Shown one piece after another: positions 25,615 to 34,734 of a stretch of DNA of 48,230 bases. Origin of the DNA: an uncultured Algibacter sp. (GTDB lineage: Bacteria > Bacteroidota > Bacteroidia > Flavobacteriales > Flavobacteriaceae); NCBI GenBank assembly GCA_947499935.1, contig CANMQH010000025.1, forward strand, positions 1-48,230, given 5' to 3'. The notes below the pieces were generated by a model. The model searched no databases and had not been told where the DNA came from. It was given only the letters and a program-made list of their open reading frames with translations. Position numbers and translations under genes: made by a program. Each line of letters begins with the position of its first letter. The first letter of the stretch is position 1.

Positions 25615-27828
25615 ATGATTAAAAAAAATACTATCCTTAAAAAAAATATTTTTTTGACTCTTGTTATTGTCTTCTCTTTTACTATTGAAGGGTTTTCACA
25701 AATAGAAAAATCAGATTGGGTAAAAAGTTCTAATAAGAAAGAAAAAGTAACTGCAAAAAAGTTTTTAAAAAAACTTCCAACAAGTTATGCCACTTGGAAT
25801 ATTTCTATATCCAATTTTTCTAATAAAATGCGTAATACTGGAGCGCAAGAAATTGTTTTGCCTTCTCCTAGTGGAAAATTAGAAACTTTTGTAATAAAGC
25901 CTTCAAATGTAATTGCTAATGAGGTTGCTCATTTATATACAATTAAAACATTTATAGGTTATAAAAAAGATGAACCATCAACTATTATGTCTTGCGATAT
26001 AAGTAATGATGGTTTTCATGCAGCAGTTTATAAATCTAATAAGAGTTATTTTATAGAACCGCTTTATAAAGCAAATCAAGGAACAGTAATTACGTATTAT
26101 AAAAAAGATAATGCCATAAAAAAAATACAATGTAACACAACAGGTTTTAATGTAAAAAAACAGGTAGATATTAGCGCAAAACGTTCTAGTACACCAACAA
26201 CAAAGAGCACTTATAGAATAGCAATAGCGGCTTCTGGAGAATACTCTCAACAATTTGGAGGAAGTCCTGTAAATACAACTACAGTGTTAAACTCTTTAGC
26301 TTCTGGAGTAAATTTAATGAACCCTATATATTTAAGAGATTTAGGTGTGCAGTTAACTTTGGTTAGTAATGCCGCGTTGGTTTACCCTGATCCAGACACT
26401 GACCCTTTTGATACTATTAATGCAGATAACTTACCAGACGATGCACATGCTGCTTGCGTAAGTGCTTTAACGGTTAATGGGTTTGATGTTGGCCATGCTG
26501 TTATTTGGGACAATATTGGTGGCGTTGCAGGTAAAGGAGTTGTTTGTTTTGATATGGATAAAGGTGCTGGATATTCAGGTAGCGATAGTAGCTTGACAAC
26601 GCTATGGATAGATTATGTTTGCCATGAAGTTGGTCATCAATTTGGTTCTGAACATAATTTTGTATCTGAAGAATGTGCTACATCTGTGGACGGTTTTAGA
26701 TACGAACCTGGAGAAGGCTCTTCTATCATGGCTTATGCTAATGTATGTGGTCCTCCTGTACAATATGCAACAGGGGCAGATCCATTTTTTCATTACGCTT
26801 CTATAAAACAAATACAAGATTATATACTAACAGAAGCTTGTGAGACTAGTGATGCTTCTGGTAACACATCAGATCCTGTTGCTCAAGCTCTAGCAGATAT
26901 TACCATTCCTAAAGAGACACCATTTATCTTAGTAGGTAATGGGTCTGATGCTAATGATCCCGTTGGAAATTTAACCTATGATTGGGTTCAATATGATGGT
27001 GCAAGTACAGCGGTTAGTGGTCTCCCAGACTGCATGTCTACAGATGCTCCTTTGTTTCGTTATCGTTCGCCATCAACAGATAATTACCGTAGCTTTCCTC
27101 AAAGTTCTGATGTTATTGCAGGAAATAACGACCAAGCATGGGAAAAACTACCTTGTGTTCCTAGAACAATGAATTTTTCTTTAACAGTAAGAGATAATAA
27201 CACCTCATTTGGAAGAATAGCAGAAGATAAAACTGTAGTTACAGTTGCAAACACAGGCCCTTTTAATGTAACAAGTCCAAATGGTGGAGAAGTCTTTGAT
27301 GGAAATACTGCACAAACAGTAACATGGACTGTTAATGGTACAAATGCTCATTGTGCTAATGTAGATATTTTAATATCTACAGATGGAGGAAATACATATA
27401 CAGTTATTGCTAATGCTACTGCTAATGACGGAACAGAAAGTATTACAATTCCTGATGTAAACATCACTACAGCTCGTATACTTGTTAGTTGTGATGTAAC
27501 TGGCGACTTTAGATCGGCATCAACTTTTTATGATGTTTCGGATGCTAACTTTACTGTTAATCAAAGTTTAAGTATTACTGATTTTGAAGCATTGGGTATT
27601 AATATATATCCTAATCCAGCTTCTAAGGAAGTCTTTATTAAATTAAACAAAGAAGATGATTATAGCTATCGTTTAGTTGATATTAGAGGTAGACGTATTT
27701 TAAATGATACTTTTAAGAATACAACTCGTATTGAAACAACAAATTTGCAAACTGGCGTTTATTTTTTACAATTACACCAAGAACGTACAAATCTAACTGT
27801 AGTAAAAAAACTTATTATACAAAATTAA
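25615..27828 (+). CDS. T9SS-secreted reprolysin-like metallopeptidase
   Basis: A 737-aa secreted enzyme. A signal peptide spans about residues 1-30 (IFLTLVIVFSFTIEGFSQ). A propeptide-like region extends to about 200. The catalytic domain starts near TYRIAIAASGEYSQQFGG. The zinc site HEVGHQFGSEHNF has His337, Glu338, His341 and His347 in HExxHxxGxxH form. Met372 in SIMAYA is the Met-turn, so this is a metzincin of reprolysin (M12B-like) type. Beta-sandwich domains follow at about 420-640 (TSPNGGEVFDGNTAQTVTWT). The last ~80 residues (INIYPNPASKEVFIKL ... TVVKKLIIQN) are a type A T9SS sorting domain. A small DUF6438-like lipoprotein gene follows 31 bases later. Confidence 0.93.
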   Translation: MIKKNTILKKNIFLTLVIVFSFTIEGFSQIEKSDWVKSSNKKEKVTAKKFLKKLPTSYATWNISISNFSNKMRNTGAQEIVLPSPSGKLETFVIKPSNVIANEVAHLYTIKTFIGYKKDEPSTIMSCDISNDGFHAAVYKSNKSYFIEPLYKANQGTVITYYKKDNAIKKIQCNTTGFNVKKQVDISAKRSSTPTTKSTYRIAIAASGEYSQQFGGSPVNTTTVLNSLASGVNLMNPIYLRDLGVQLTLVSNAALVYPDPDTDPFDTINADNLPDDAHAACVSALTVNGFDVGHAVIWDNIGGVAGKGVVCFDMDKGAGYSGSDSSLTTLWIDYVCHEVGHQFGSEHNFVSEECATSVDGFRYEPGEGSSIMAYANVCGPPVQYATGADPFFHYASIKQIQDYILTEACETSDASGNTSDPVAQALADITIPKETPFILVGNGSDANDPVGNLTYDWVQYDGASTAVSGLPDCMSTDAPLFRYRSPSTDNYRSFPQSSDVIAGNNDQAWEKLPCVPRTMNFSLTVRDNNTSFGRIAEDKTVVTVANTGPFNVTSPNGGEVFDGNTAQTVTWTVNGTNAHCANVDILISTDGGNTYTVIANATANDGTESITIPDVNITTARILVSCDVTGDFRSASTFYDVSDANFTVNQSLSITDFEALGINIYPNPASKEVFIKLNKEDDYSYRLVDIRGRRILNDTFKNTTRIETTNLQTGVYFLQLHQERTNLTVVKKLIIQN

Positions 27829-27859
27829 TTAAAATTTGAGCTAATTTAAATAGATTATT

Positions 27860-28300
27860 GTGCATGTAAATAAATTAATTTCAAGTTTATTAATAATGAC
27901 TTACTTTTCATTACTATGCAGTTGTTTATCTTTAAAAACTAATAGCTCAGATTTTCAAATAAGCTATGTTAAATCTAGAGGTAGGCAATTAAAAAAACCG
28001 CATTTTAAAATAGAAATAAAAGGGAATTCTGTTTATTATACTGGAATTGCTAATATGTCAGTTTTAGGAAAAACTAATTTTAAACTTTCAAAATCTGAAT
28101 TAAAAAAAATTACAACTTCTTTTAAGCAAGGTGAATTTAGCCAATTTAAAAAAAAATACATTACTAAGTATAGAGACATGGCTTTAACAATAATTACCTA
28201 TAAAAATCATGAAGTTAGATACCAAGACGTAGAAGCCCCAAAAAAATTAAAAGATTTAGCTCTTTTATTGGAGTCTTGTTTGCCTAATGATTATAAATAA
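27860..28300 (+). CDS. DUF6438-type lipoprotein
   Basis: A 146-aa protein with a lipoprotein signal ending in LLCSC, so Cys22 would be lipidated. The body follows the DUF6438 layout: SYVKSRGRQLKKPHFKIEI, then GNSVYYTGIANMSVLGKTNF and LSKSELKKITTSF, then the ending LKDLALLLESC. In many family members a Cys-rich GxCxxxCP segment lies near the start; here the matching stretch is SRGRQLKKPHF and lacks those Cys residues. The gene is 31 bases downstream of the secreted metzincin and is probably co-transcribed. Its role is unknown. The 290 bases after it contain no recognisable gene. Confidence 0.65.
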   Translation: MHVNKLISSLLIMTYFSLLCSCLSLKTNSSDFQISYVKSRGRQLKKPHFKIEIKGNSVYYTGIANMSVLGKTNFKLSKSELKKITTSFKQGEFSQFKKKYITKYRDMALTIITYKNHEVRYQDVEAPKKLKDLALLLESCLPNDYK

Positions 28301-28591
28301 TAATACCATTTTATACATTCTACTTTATTTCTATCATTGTTTTTAGTAAAACGGATATCATTCCATTTTTATTTTTTTTTTAGATTTGAGACTATAAAAA
28401 AGTAGTAAAGGAGATTCATGGAAAGTCCAAATAAAATTAACGTTAAGAATAAACGCTCTTTTTTATTGTCTTCTTTTTTAAAAATTAAAATCAAACCGAA
28501 TATCCGAATTTAAATTTTTTGAGAACTTTAATGTGTCCTATAAAGGGGAAGCCTACATAGCGTTAATGTTTACTGCTAATTTATAAAAAAC

Positions 28592-28625
28592 AAAAAGCCA
28601 TTTAAACAGGATTTAAATGACTTTT
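28592..28625 (-). terminator. Intrinsic terminator of the 529-aa lipoprotein gene
   Basis: On the minus strand AAAAGTCATTTAAA pairs with TTTAAATGGCTTTTT across a short CCTG loop, ending in a T-rich tract, just after the stop at 28653. Confidence 0.75.
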
Positions 28626-28652
28626 CTTATTATCATCAATAAATAGATATTA

Positions 28653-30242
28653 TTAATTACAATCTGGTATCTTCCCTTGCAGTGTCATTAAATTCCATGC
28701 TGTTTCATATCCAACTTTGTGAGCACTCCATGCACGCCACGCTCCTGATGAAGCATCCGTAGGTTCTTCACCCAAATCGCATTTTCCTGTAAGAAGTGTA
28801 TAAATAAAAGCGCCTGAAGCACGATCTAAATCTCGGCTCATATGCCAGTTGTCTCTATAAGCGCTGTTTGCAATACCTAATGCTTTCATTTGTGCATATA
28901 ATGTACGTATTGGGATTGCTCTTGCGGTTGGTAGTTCGTTTTGGCGTGTCATATATAGAGCGACACCTAAATCTGTACCGTTTTCAGTATCATTTCTTCT
29001 TTTGTCAATACCATATAGCATAGATACATCGCCTGTTTGACCTCCGTCTTGCATTGGGAAACCAAATGAAGAGTCAAACTTACTAGCATCTATTTTATAG
29101 CGTTTATTAGCTTCAAAATTAGTATTAGCTCTTCCTATGTTAAAATTAACTTTGGGTGCGCCATCTCTTACCAACTCTGTTTCTGTAACTTTGTTAACAA
29201 CCCATTGTAAACCACCGATAATACCATTCTCAGAACTAGTACCTGTATGGTTAAATCTAATTATTGGTGTATCTGTATAAGTTCCTTTAAATGGTGATGT
29301 AAAATTGTATGTTCCTGAGAAATGAGTTGCTGTTTTTGCGCTTTTAACACTCAATAACACGGCATCTGCTAAAGCATCATTATAGTTGTAATTAGATGTC
29401 GATGCGTTTTCTCCATAAAGCTGTGTGTAAATGGCCGAAGCTGTTAAATAAGCCCCATTAGGCGAGGGGTAGGTGGATTGAGTATCTTTTAAATCTGTAG
29501 ATAGTGCTTCCCACGCAAGTCCTGCTGGTACTACTTCAATAGATGCTTTTGCTGTTGTTGCAATACGATAATTGAATTCTTCAAGCAATTCTAAATTGGC
29601 GACATCATCTTGTTCTTTTGGCCACAAGAGTAATGCCATTGTTTTAGCATTCCCTTCTTCTACTTTCTCTGCGATTTTATTGAGACCTAACGAATAGAAT
29701 CCTGGAGTTTTTGATACAATATAAGGATCTGCGGCTATAATGACATAGTCCCAGTCTTTATCTCCTTCTCCTTTTAAATTAGCCAATCGTTCATCCTGAT
29801 TATCTGGCCAATAATAATATTGCACCAATGAGTGTGCGTAATGTTTATAGGTTAGTATTTGGTTGCCACTACCTAAATTTACATCAACATCAGCTACTTT
29901 GTATGTGTCCTTGTATTCAATATTTATAGGAGTGCTTATTGCGTTGTCTTGAGATAATATATTATTTAGTTCTTGAACAACAGGAGCCAATGCAAAAGTT
30001 GATGTTTGAGAATCAATAGACTTGCTAGGTCCTAATAGAAGGATATTGAGTGTTCCGTCTTCATTAATATCGGCATTAAATCGTTCTTCAGATATAGGTG
30101 GGTTTGTTACTTCTTCTCCAGAATCGGAATCATTATCATCTGGCTCTCTTGTTTCTTCCTTGCTACAAGCATTAAATAAAAATGTAAAAATGAAAAGAAT
30201 AAACAATGTGTTTTTGTGTAGGTAATGTAGGTTAGCTATCAT
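28653..30242 (-). CDS. Surface lipoprotein with SGNH-hydrolase-like features
   Basis: A 529-aa protein with lipobox FNAC (Cys26). The following CSKEETREPDDNDSDSGEE is an acidic tract of the kind that sends Bacteroidota lipoproteins to the cell surface. The strand NILLLGPSKSID near residue 70 resembles the GDSL/SGNH first block, with Ser in GPS. PSPNGAYLTASAIYTQLYG near 265 resembles the last SGNH block, with no obvious DxxH pair. The C-terminal half (FKGTYTDTPIIRFNHTG) is beta-rich, then helical (AIPIRTLYAQMKALGIANSA). It could be a carbohydrate esterase-like surface protein, but the catalytic set is incomplete by eye. It is preceded by an AT-rich 250-base gap. Confidence 0.6.
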   Translation of the reverse strand: MIANLHYLHKNTLFILFIFTFLFNACSKEETREPDDNDSDSGEEVTNPPISEERFNADINEDGTLNILLLGPSKSIDSQTSTFALAPVVQELNNILSQDNAISTPINIEYKDTYKVADVDVNLGSGNQILTYKHYAHSLVQYYYWPDNQDERLANLKGEGDKDWDYVIIAADPYIVSKTPGFYSLGLNKIAEKVEEGNAKTMALLLWPKEQDDVANLELLEEFNYRIATTAKASIEVVPAGLAWEALSTDLKDTQSTYPSPNGAYLTASAIYTQLYGENASTSNYNYNDALADAVLLSVKSAKTATHFSGTYNFTSPFKGTYTDTPIIRFNHTGTSSENGIIGGLQWVVNKVTETELVRDGAPKVNFNIGRANTNFEANKRYKIDASKFDSSFGFPMQDGGQTGDVSMLYGIDKRRNDTENGTDLGVALYMTRQNELPTARAIPIRTLYAQMKALGIANSAYRDNWHMSRDLDRASGAFIYTLLTGKCDLGEEPTDASSGAWRAWSAHKVGYETAWNLMTLQGKIPDCN

Positions 30243-30492
30243 AAAGTATATTTGGGGTTAATACTATGTTATTGTATGTGAAGTAAATTAGAATGAATAT
30301 TCTATCTCTAACAAAAATACCCCTTTTTAATATAAATACTTGAAAATCAATCAGGAGTTTTCAAAAAAAGGCATTGATTTTATTTAATTCTTGAGATAGA
30401 ATATTTACATTTTTAAATAAGCCAACCGAAAATATGTAAAAAACAATTAGATAAAGTGCTATTTATAATAATATTTAGATTAGAAATTACTT

Positions 30493-30930
30493 TTATTTAC
30501 TCCCCGCAAAACTGATTGTCGGATTACTTACATCACCAATACTAACAGTTAGTAAATCTCCTTCGTCTTGAGATGATACAGTGACTACAATTTCTCTATC
30601 TATATCTTGATATACAAATATAGATTCTGGAGTGACAGGAGAAAATTTAATATCAATAAGAGAAGCTACATCGTTACTAAAATCTATTGTGTATGTTTCA
30701 GGCTCAGTTTCAGTAATAATTCCTGTGGCTCCAAATACGTTTTCTAGTTCTGGTGTATTTAAAAGGCCTCTATATGTTCCCAATAGGTTTTCAGGAAGTT
30801 TAACCGAGTTGGGCAAATTATTATTAGGGTTTTCATTTTCGCTATCATCATCACTAGAACATGAAGTAAATAATATCCCTATTGTAAAACAAAGTATAAA
30901 AACTCTATATATCATCAATTTATTTTTCAT
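30493..30930 (-). CDS. 145-aa surface-exposed lipoprotein, unknown fold
   Basis: The signal region ends in FTSCSSDDDSENENPNNN. Cys24 is followed at once by Ser-Ser-Asp-Asp-Asp, the typical acidic surface-export signal of Bacteroidota lipoproteins. The remaining ~105 residues form a small beta-rich domain (LLGTYRGLLNTPE, YTIDFSNDVASLIDIKFSP, EIVVTVSSQDEGDLLTVSIG), possibly lipocalin-like. A truncated relative lies at 22629-22880. The gene stands alone. Function unknown. Confidence 0.65.
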   Translation of the reverse strand: MKNKLMIYRVFILCFTIGILFTSCSSDDDSENENPNNNLPNSVKLPENLLGTYRGLLNTPELENVFGATGIITETEPETYTIDFSNDVASLIDIKFSPVTPESIFVYQDIDREIVVTVSSQDEGDLLTVSIGDVSNPTISFAGSK

Positions 30931-31164
30931 AATTTAAATTCGTTATAAATGCAATTCATTTGTTTTTTTCAAATATATAATAATAACTCAAAGTATTATT
31001 AAAATTCTAAAATCGTTTAAGTATTAATAATCAGGAAATAACATACTTTAATTTCTGCCTATCATTCACTAAAATGAAGATTACTTTGGATAGAAAATGC
31101 TCCATTAATATAGCAGAATAAATTCTGTTTAAAATCAACACATTAAGTGTATTAATCATTTAAT

Positions 31165-31199
31165 AATAAGCCTTTTAACCCCTAGTTAAAAGGCTTATT
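31165..31199. terminator. Strong 15-bp stem-loop, probably a terminator
   Basis: AATAAGCCTTTTAAC (31165-31179) is perfectly complementary to GTTAAAAGGCTTATT (31185-31199) around a CCCTA loop. It sits 235 bases upstream of the lipoprotein start and 64 bases before the metzincin ATG. It may insulate the plus-strand metzincin gene from readthrough. A degenerate copy of the dispersed repeat may lie at about 31098-31127. Confidence 0.6.
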
Positions 31200-31262
31200 T
31201 CCTTGTATTTGTGTTTGTTTTTCTAATTAATTTTACTCGAAAACTATTAAAACTATATTATC

Positions 31263-32198
31263 ATGAGTATAAAAAACAGACTTAAGAATCTTAGAAAAAA
31301 GGCAGGTAATGTTTTAAAAGGTGCAGGAAAAACCATTAAGAATAATGCAAAATCTATAGGCGGCACTATAAAAAAGAACGCAAAAAAAGTTGGAGGAGCA
31401 GTTAAAAAAACAACTAAGACTACTGGGCGTGTTGTTAAAAATACAGCAAAATCTTCAATTGGTGTAGCTAAAAAAGTAGGACGTGTTGCTAAAAAAGGAG
31501 CTAAAGCTACTGGACGTACTGTTAAAAATGTAGCGAAAAAAGTCACAAAGACCACTGACTTTAATTTAAATTGTCATTTTTTAATATGCCATAATGAAGC
31601 TGATTTTACAGATGTACAAGTTAAAAGCTGGATAAACAAACGCGTTTTATTAGCAGAAAAGATGTATGATACTAAACCTAAATTAAAAATTAAATCAAGT
31701 TTCTCTCGAGTTAAAAATGGGAATAAATTTTTAACTATGGAATTTTCAACGGGTAAAGACTATAATGCTTTTATGAATAAAAAATTTGATAATATCTCTA
31801 AGTACTTTACTTCTGGAAAGTTAAACTTTTTAGTTGCAGATTATTGGAAAATTGCTGGTAAAGAACCTTGCGGAAAAGCCTTTTTTAATTTTTACCCAGG
31901 ATGGAAAAAACACGCTGTTTATTTAAGAAGAAATTGTAAAACCACTACTTTCCCTCACGAACTAGGCCATGTATTTGGCTTAATGCATACTTTTATAAAA
32001 GGAGGGTTATGTACTAGTAAATATTCTAAAAAAGAAGGCAGTACAAAAAAGGATGGGCGCTCTAACTTAATGGATTATGACAGAGCCAACATCGTATATT
32101 TAAATACTTGTCAACAACGTGTCGCAGCATTAACACGTAGACGTCACATGACCATAACAGGAAAGGTGAAATATTATAAGTTATCGGGGTTTGTATAA
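31263..32198 (+). CDS. Metzincin with Lys-rich 11-residue-repeat N-terminus
   Basis: A 311-aa protein without a signal peptide. Residues ~17-97 are built from units such as TIKNNAKSIGG, TIKKNAKKVGG, AVKKTTKTTGR, VVKNTAKSSIG, VAKKGAKATGR and TVKNVAKKVTK: mostly 11 residues, with two 7-residue units. The spacing fits an amphipathic, strongly basic helix that could bind membranes or nucleic acid; it also looks superficially like histone H1. The catalytic part starts near residue 100. HELGHVFGLMH (232-242) is a complete HExxHxxGxxH zinc site and NLMDYD (Met270) is the Met-turn. Cys104, 109, 203, 225 and 250 could form disulfides. No immunity gene or secretion signal is beside it. A contact-dependent or T6SS-type toxin is one idea, not shown. 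Confidence 0.75.
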   Translation: MSIKNRLKNLRKKAGNVLKGAGKTIKNNAKSIGGTIKKNAKKVGGAVKKTTKTTGRVVKNTAKSSIGVAKKVGRVAKKGAKATGRTVKNVAKKVTKTTDFNLNCHFLICHNEADFTDVQVKSWINKRVLLAEKMYDTKPKLKIKSSFSRVKNGNKFLTMEFSTGKDYNAFMNKKFDNISKYFTSGKLNFLVADYWKIAGKEPCGKAFFNFYPGWKKHAVYLRRNCKTTTFPHELGHVFGLMHTFIKGGLCTSKYSKKEGSTKKDGRSNLMDYDRANIVYLNTCQQRVAALTRRRHMTITGKVKYYKLSGFV

Positions 32199-32223
32199 TA
32201 TTCTTTTCTATTAAATTTTAACT

Positions 32224-32265
32224 ACAGCTATATTTTTAGCTAAAAAAATCTAAAAATATAGCTGT
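32224..32265 (+). terminator. Intrinsic terminator after the 311-aa metzincin gene
   Basis: ACAGCTATATTTTTAG (32224-32239) pairs perfectly with CTAAAAATATAGCTGT (32250-32265) and is followed by GTTTT, 26 bases after the stop. Confidence 0.85.
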
Positions 32266-32328
32266 GTTTTATTTTGTTCCAAAACCAGTCATTGTATAAA
32301 TAATACTTATAATATGAGTTATCTAAAG

Positions 32329-32336
32329 TATCTTTG
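32329..32336 (+). promoter_or_regulatory. -7 box of the thiamine-gene pair
   Basis: TATCTTTG matches TAnnTTTG exactly and lies 54 bases before the first ATG. No TTG was found at the usual -33 spacing. No TPP riboswitch is evident in the leader. Confidence 0.5.
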
Positions 32337-32390
32337 TGAAATAAAGCAGAGTAAGCTTTCTTTGCATTTTTTATAAAAATTAACTAAACA

Positions 32391-32978
32391 ATGATAATCG
32401 TAATAACACCTGAGAATGATATCCCAAGGGAAATAGAAACTCTTAACCTACTATTTGAAGAAGGCCTAGAATACTACCATTTAAGAAAACCAAATAAAGA
32501 CTACAAGGCGCATTGTGATTATATAAACCAAATAGATGAACAGTACCACAATAAAATCGTTGTGCACTACCATCATGAATTAATAAACGAATTCAATCTA
32601 AAAGGCATTCATTTTCAAGAACAAAAGCGAATAGACTATATAGATAATCCTGGTCAGTATTTCAAAGGGCTTAACATGTTTGGCAAAACTATAAGTTCGT
32701 CTTTTCATGAACCTAAAGATTTAGAAGCTTGTCATTTTGAATTTGATTATCATTTATTAAGTCCTGTGTTTTCTTCAATATCAAAAAAAGGCTATACTGG
32801 TCGTGGGTTTGATGTAAATCATATTGACAAAACAATCATTGGTATGGGCGGTGTATCGGAGGATAATTTATCCGAATTCGATGCCTTAGGTTTTAATGGT
32901 GTTGGCGTTTTAGGCGGTATTTGGAATAGTGAAATGCCGTTATCCGTTTTCAAAAAAATGAAAGCACACTTCAATTAA
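32391..32978 (+). CDS. Thiamine-phosphate synthase-like / TenI-type protein
   Basis: A 195-aa TIM-barrel protein of the ThiE/TenI superfamily. Landmarks are YYHLRKPNKDY (in place of the LR-K strand), GIHFQEQKR, HLLSPVFSSISKKGYTGRGF as the phosphate-loop equivalent, and IIGMGGVSEDN. It is shorter than the ThiE gene that follows and lacks the INDYxxxA site, so it may be a TenI-like regulator or enzyme rather than a full synthase. Bacteroidota thiamine clusters commonly carry such a paralogue beside thiE. It is 12 bases upstream of thiE and probably co-transcribed. Confidence 0.8.
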   Translation: MIIVITPENDIPREIETLNLLFEEGLEYYHLRKPNKDYKAHCDYINQIDEQYHNKIVVHYHHELINEFNLKGIHFQEQKRIDYIDNPGQYFKGLNMFGKTISSSFHEPKDLEACHFEFDYHLLSPVFSSISKKGYTGRGFDVNHIDKTIIGMGGVSEDNLSEFDALGFNGVGVLGGIWNSEMPLSVFKKMKAHFN

Positions 32979-32990
32979 TTTCAGTAAAAC

Positions 32991-33638
32991 ATGATTATAC
33001 CTAAACTACATTATATCTCTCAAGGAACTTCGCCAAAAGAACATATAGAAAACATACAGAAAGCGTGTACATCTGGAGCAGAATTGGTGCAATTGCGTTT
33101 AAAAGATCTTTCTGAAAAAAAGATATTAAAATTAGCTAATGAAGCTCGAGAAATCACATCTCATTTTCAAACGCGGTTGATTATTAACGATTATTATAAA
33201 ATAGCAAAAGCCATTAAAGCAGATGGTGTACATTTAGGACTAACTGATGCCTGCCCTACTATGGCTAGAAAAGAACTGTACAATTGGCAAATAATAGGCG
33301 GCACAGCAAACACCTTACAAGATTGCGAACTATTGCTAGATAAAGAAATCGATTATATTAGTTTAGGTCCCTTTAGAGAAACAACAACAAAAGAGAATTT
33401 GAGACCGATTTTAGGTTTAAAAGGTTATACTGCAATTACAGACATCTTAAAAACACCAATACCAATTATTGGCGTTGGAGGGATTAATATAGAAGATGTT
33501 GAAGCTATATTAGAAACCGGTATTTCCGGAATTGCTGTATCAGGAAGTATTACACGTAATTTTAATAGCATAAGAACGTTTAACCAATTACTAAAAGCAT
33601 CTTCGACTGAAGAACAGCCCCATAGTTTTAAATCTTGA
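32991..33638 (+). CDS. thiE: Thiamine-phosphate synthase
   Basis: A 215-aa ThiE that joins the pyrimidine diphosphate (HMP-PP) and the thiazole phosphate to give thiamine phosphate in the cytosol. Recognised motifs: LVQLRLKDLSEKK, RLIINDYYKIAKAIKADGVH (substrate and Mg site), LGLTDACPTMARK, YISLGPFRETTTKENL (the GPxxxTxTK phosphate loop) and IPIIGVGGINIEDVE. Length and motif order are normal. It follows the TenI-like gene closely. No thiC, thiG or thiH is adjacent, so the rest of the pathway must be elsewhere. Confidence 0.9.
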   Translation: MIIPKLHYISQGTSPKEHIENIQKACTSGAELVQLRLKDLSEKKILKLANEAREITSHFQTRLIINDYYKIAKAIKADGVHLGLTDACPTMARKELYNWQIIGGTANTLQDCELLLDKEIDYISLGPFRETTTKENLRPILGLKGYTAITDILKTPIPIIGVGGINIEDVEAILETGISGIAVSGSITRNFNSIRTFNQLLKASSTEEQPHSFKS

Positions 33639-33799
33639 TAATCAATAAGTGTCTTTATCTTAATTTTTGTGGTGAGGCAACTGTCTGTTTTCGAGCATAA
33701 ACACTTTGTTATTAATGGAATAAAAATGTCTTAATTTTTTGAATATATTAAGATGGTTTTCGACTAGCATAAAAACACGTAAAAAACTATATTCGCAGC

Positions 33800-34699
33800 A
33801 TGTGGATGTATTTGGGTTTGTTGGCGGCATTTTTTTTAGGATTACATAATTTATGTAAAAAACATGCTGTACAAGGAAACGAGGTGTTTCCCGTGCTTTT
33901 TGGCACTATCCTTTCGGGGTTTTTATTATTACTCCCCTTTTTTATGGGCTCCATATATTATCCCGAATATACTAAACAACTAGGCTTTTATATAACCAGC
34001 ATCTCTTGGAAAACACATGGTTTTATCTTTATAAAATCTGCAATTATGGCATCGTCATGGATTTTAGCGTATCAAGCTTTAAAGCACTTGCCTATAACCA
34101 TAGTAACTCCAATACGTTCAGCAGGTCCATTTTTTACATTTATTGGTGCGATATTAATATACAAAGAGCAACCTAATATATTGCAATGGCTTGGTTTTTT
34201 CTTAATCATTTTTTCGGTAATACTATATTCTAAAATTGGTAAAAAAGAAGGTATTAATTTTAAAAAGAATAAATGGATATTGGCTATTATAGCAGCAACT
34301 TTTTTAGGTGCTTCTAGTGGTTTGTATGATAAGTTTTTAATACAAAATTTACAGTTAAACCCGCAAACCCTACAATTTTGGTTTAGTTTTTACACGGTAC
34401 TTATTTTACTCTGTATTTTATCTATAACATGGTTTCCATTCAAAGCCAAACTAAATGCCTTTAAATTCCGTTGGACTATTGTTGCCGTTGGTGTTTTATT
34501 GGTTGCTGCAGATTATTTTTACTTTAAAGCGCTGCAAGACCCAGATGCTTTAATCATATTGTTATCTGCTATAAAACGAAGTCAAATAATTATTGCTGTT
34601 GTTATTGGCGGTCTTATTTTTAAAGAAAAAAACAAACGAAAAAAGCTAGTGCCTTTATTGGGCATTTTGTTTGGAGTATTTTTGATTTTGTACACCTAA
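33800..34699 (+). CDS. EamA/DMT-family transporter
   Basis: A 299-aa integral membrane protein with about ten hydrophobic helices in two similar halves, typical of the EamA drug/metabolite transporter superfamily. The first half ends with TPIRSAGPFFTFIGAILIYK and the second with LSAIKRSQIIIAVVIGGLIF; both share the P/A-I-R/K-S pattern followed by G-x-x-x-x-x-E/K. A short Lys-rich loop (KIGKKEGINFKKNKW) joins the halves. The substrate cannot be read from sequence. It lies 161 bases after thiE, which makes a vitamin or precursor substrate possible but unproven. Confidence 0.85.
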   Translation: MWMYLGLLAAFFLGLHNLCKKHAVQGNEVFPVLFGTILSGFLLLLPFFMGSIYYPEYTKQLGFYITSISWKTHGFIFIKSAIMASSWILAYQALKHLPITIVTPIRSAGPFFTFIGAILIYKEQPNILQWLGFFLIIFSVILYSKIGKKEGINFKKNKWILAIIAATFLGASSGLYDKFLIQNLQLNPQTLQFWFSFYTVLILLCILSITWFPFKAKLNAFKFRWTIVAVGVLLVAADYFYFKALQDPDALIILLSAIKRSQIIIAVVIGGLIFKEKNKRKKLVPLLGILFGVFLILYT

Positions 34700-34734
34700 G
34701 CTTGGCACATTTAAAAACTATATTTTATAGGATT

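Noticed and set aside
25978-26253. 91-aa Cys-rich minus-strand reading frame
   Set aside because: It is antisense to the well-supported secreted metzincin and has no start-region signals.
31253-31555. 100-aa Pro/Phe/Thr-rich reading frame on the minus strand
   Set aside because: It is the antisense shadow of the Lys-rich repeat in the metzincin gene; its regularity only mirrors that repeat.
31263-31560. Histone H1-like DNA-binding protein
   Set aside because: The Lys/Ala-rich start looks H1-like, but the 11-residue phase and the fused protease make a basic amphipathic helix a better description.
32281-32390. TPP riboswitch before the thiamine genes
   Set aside because: The 110-base leader shows no conserved THI-box segments.
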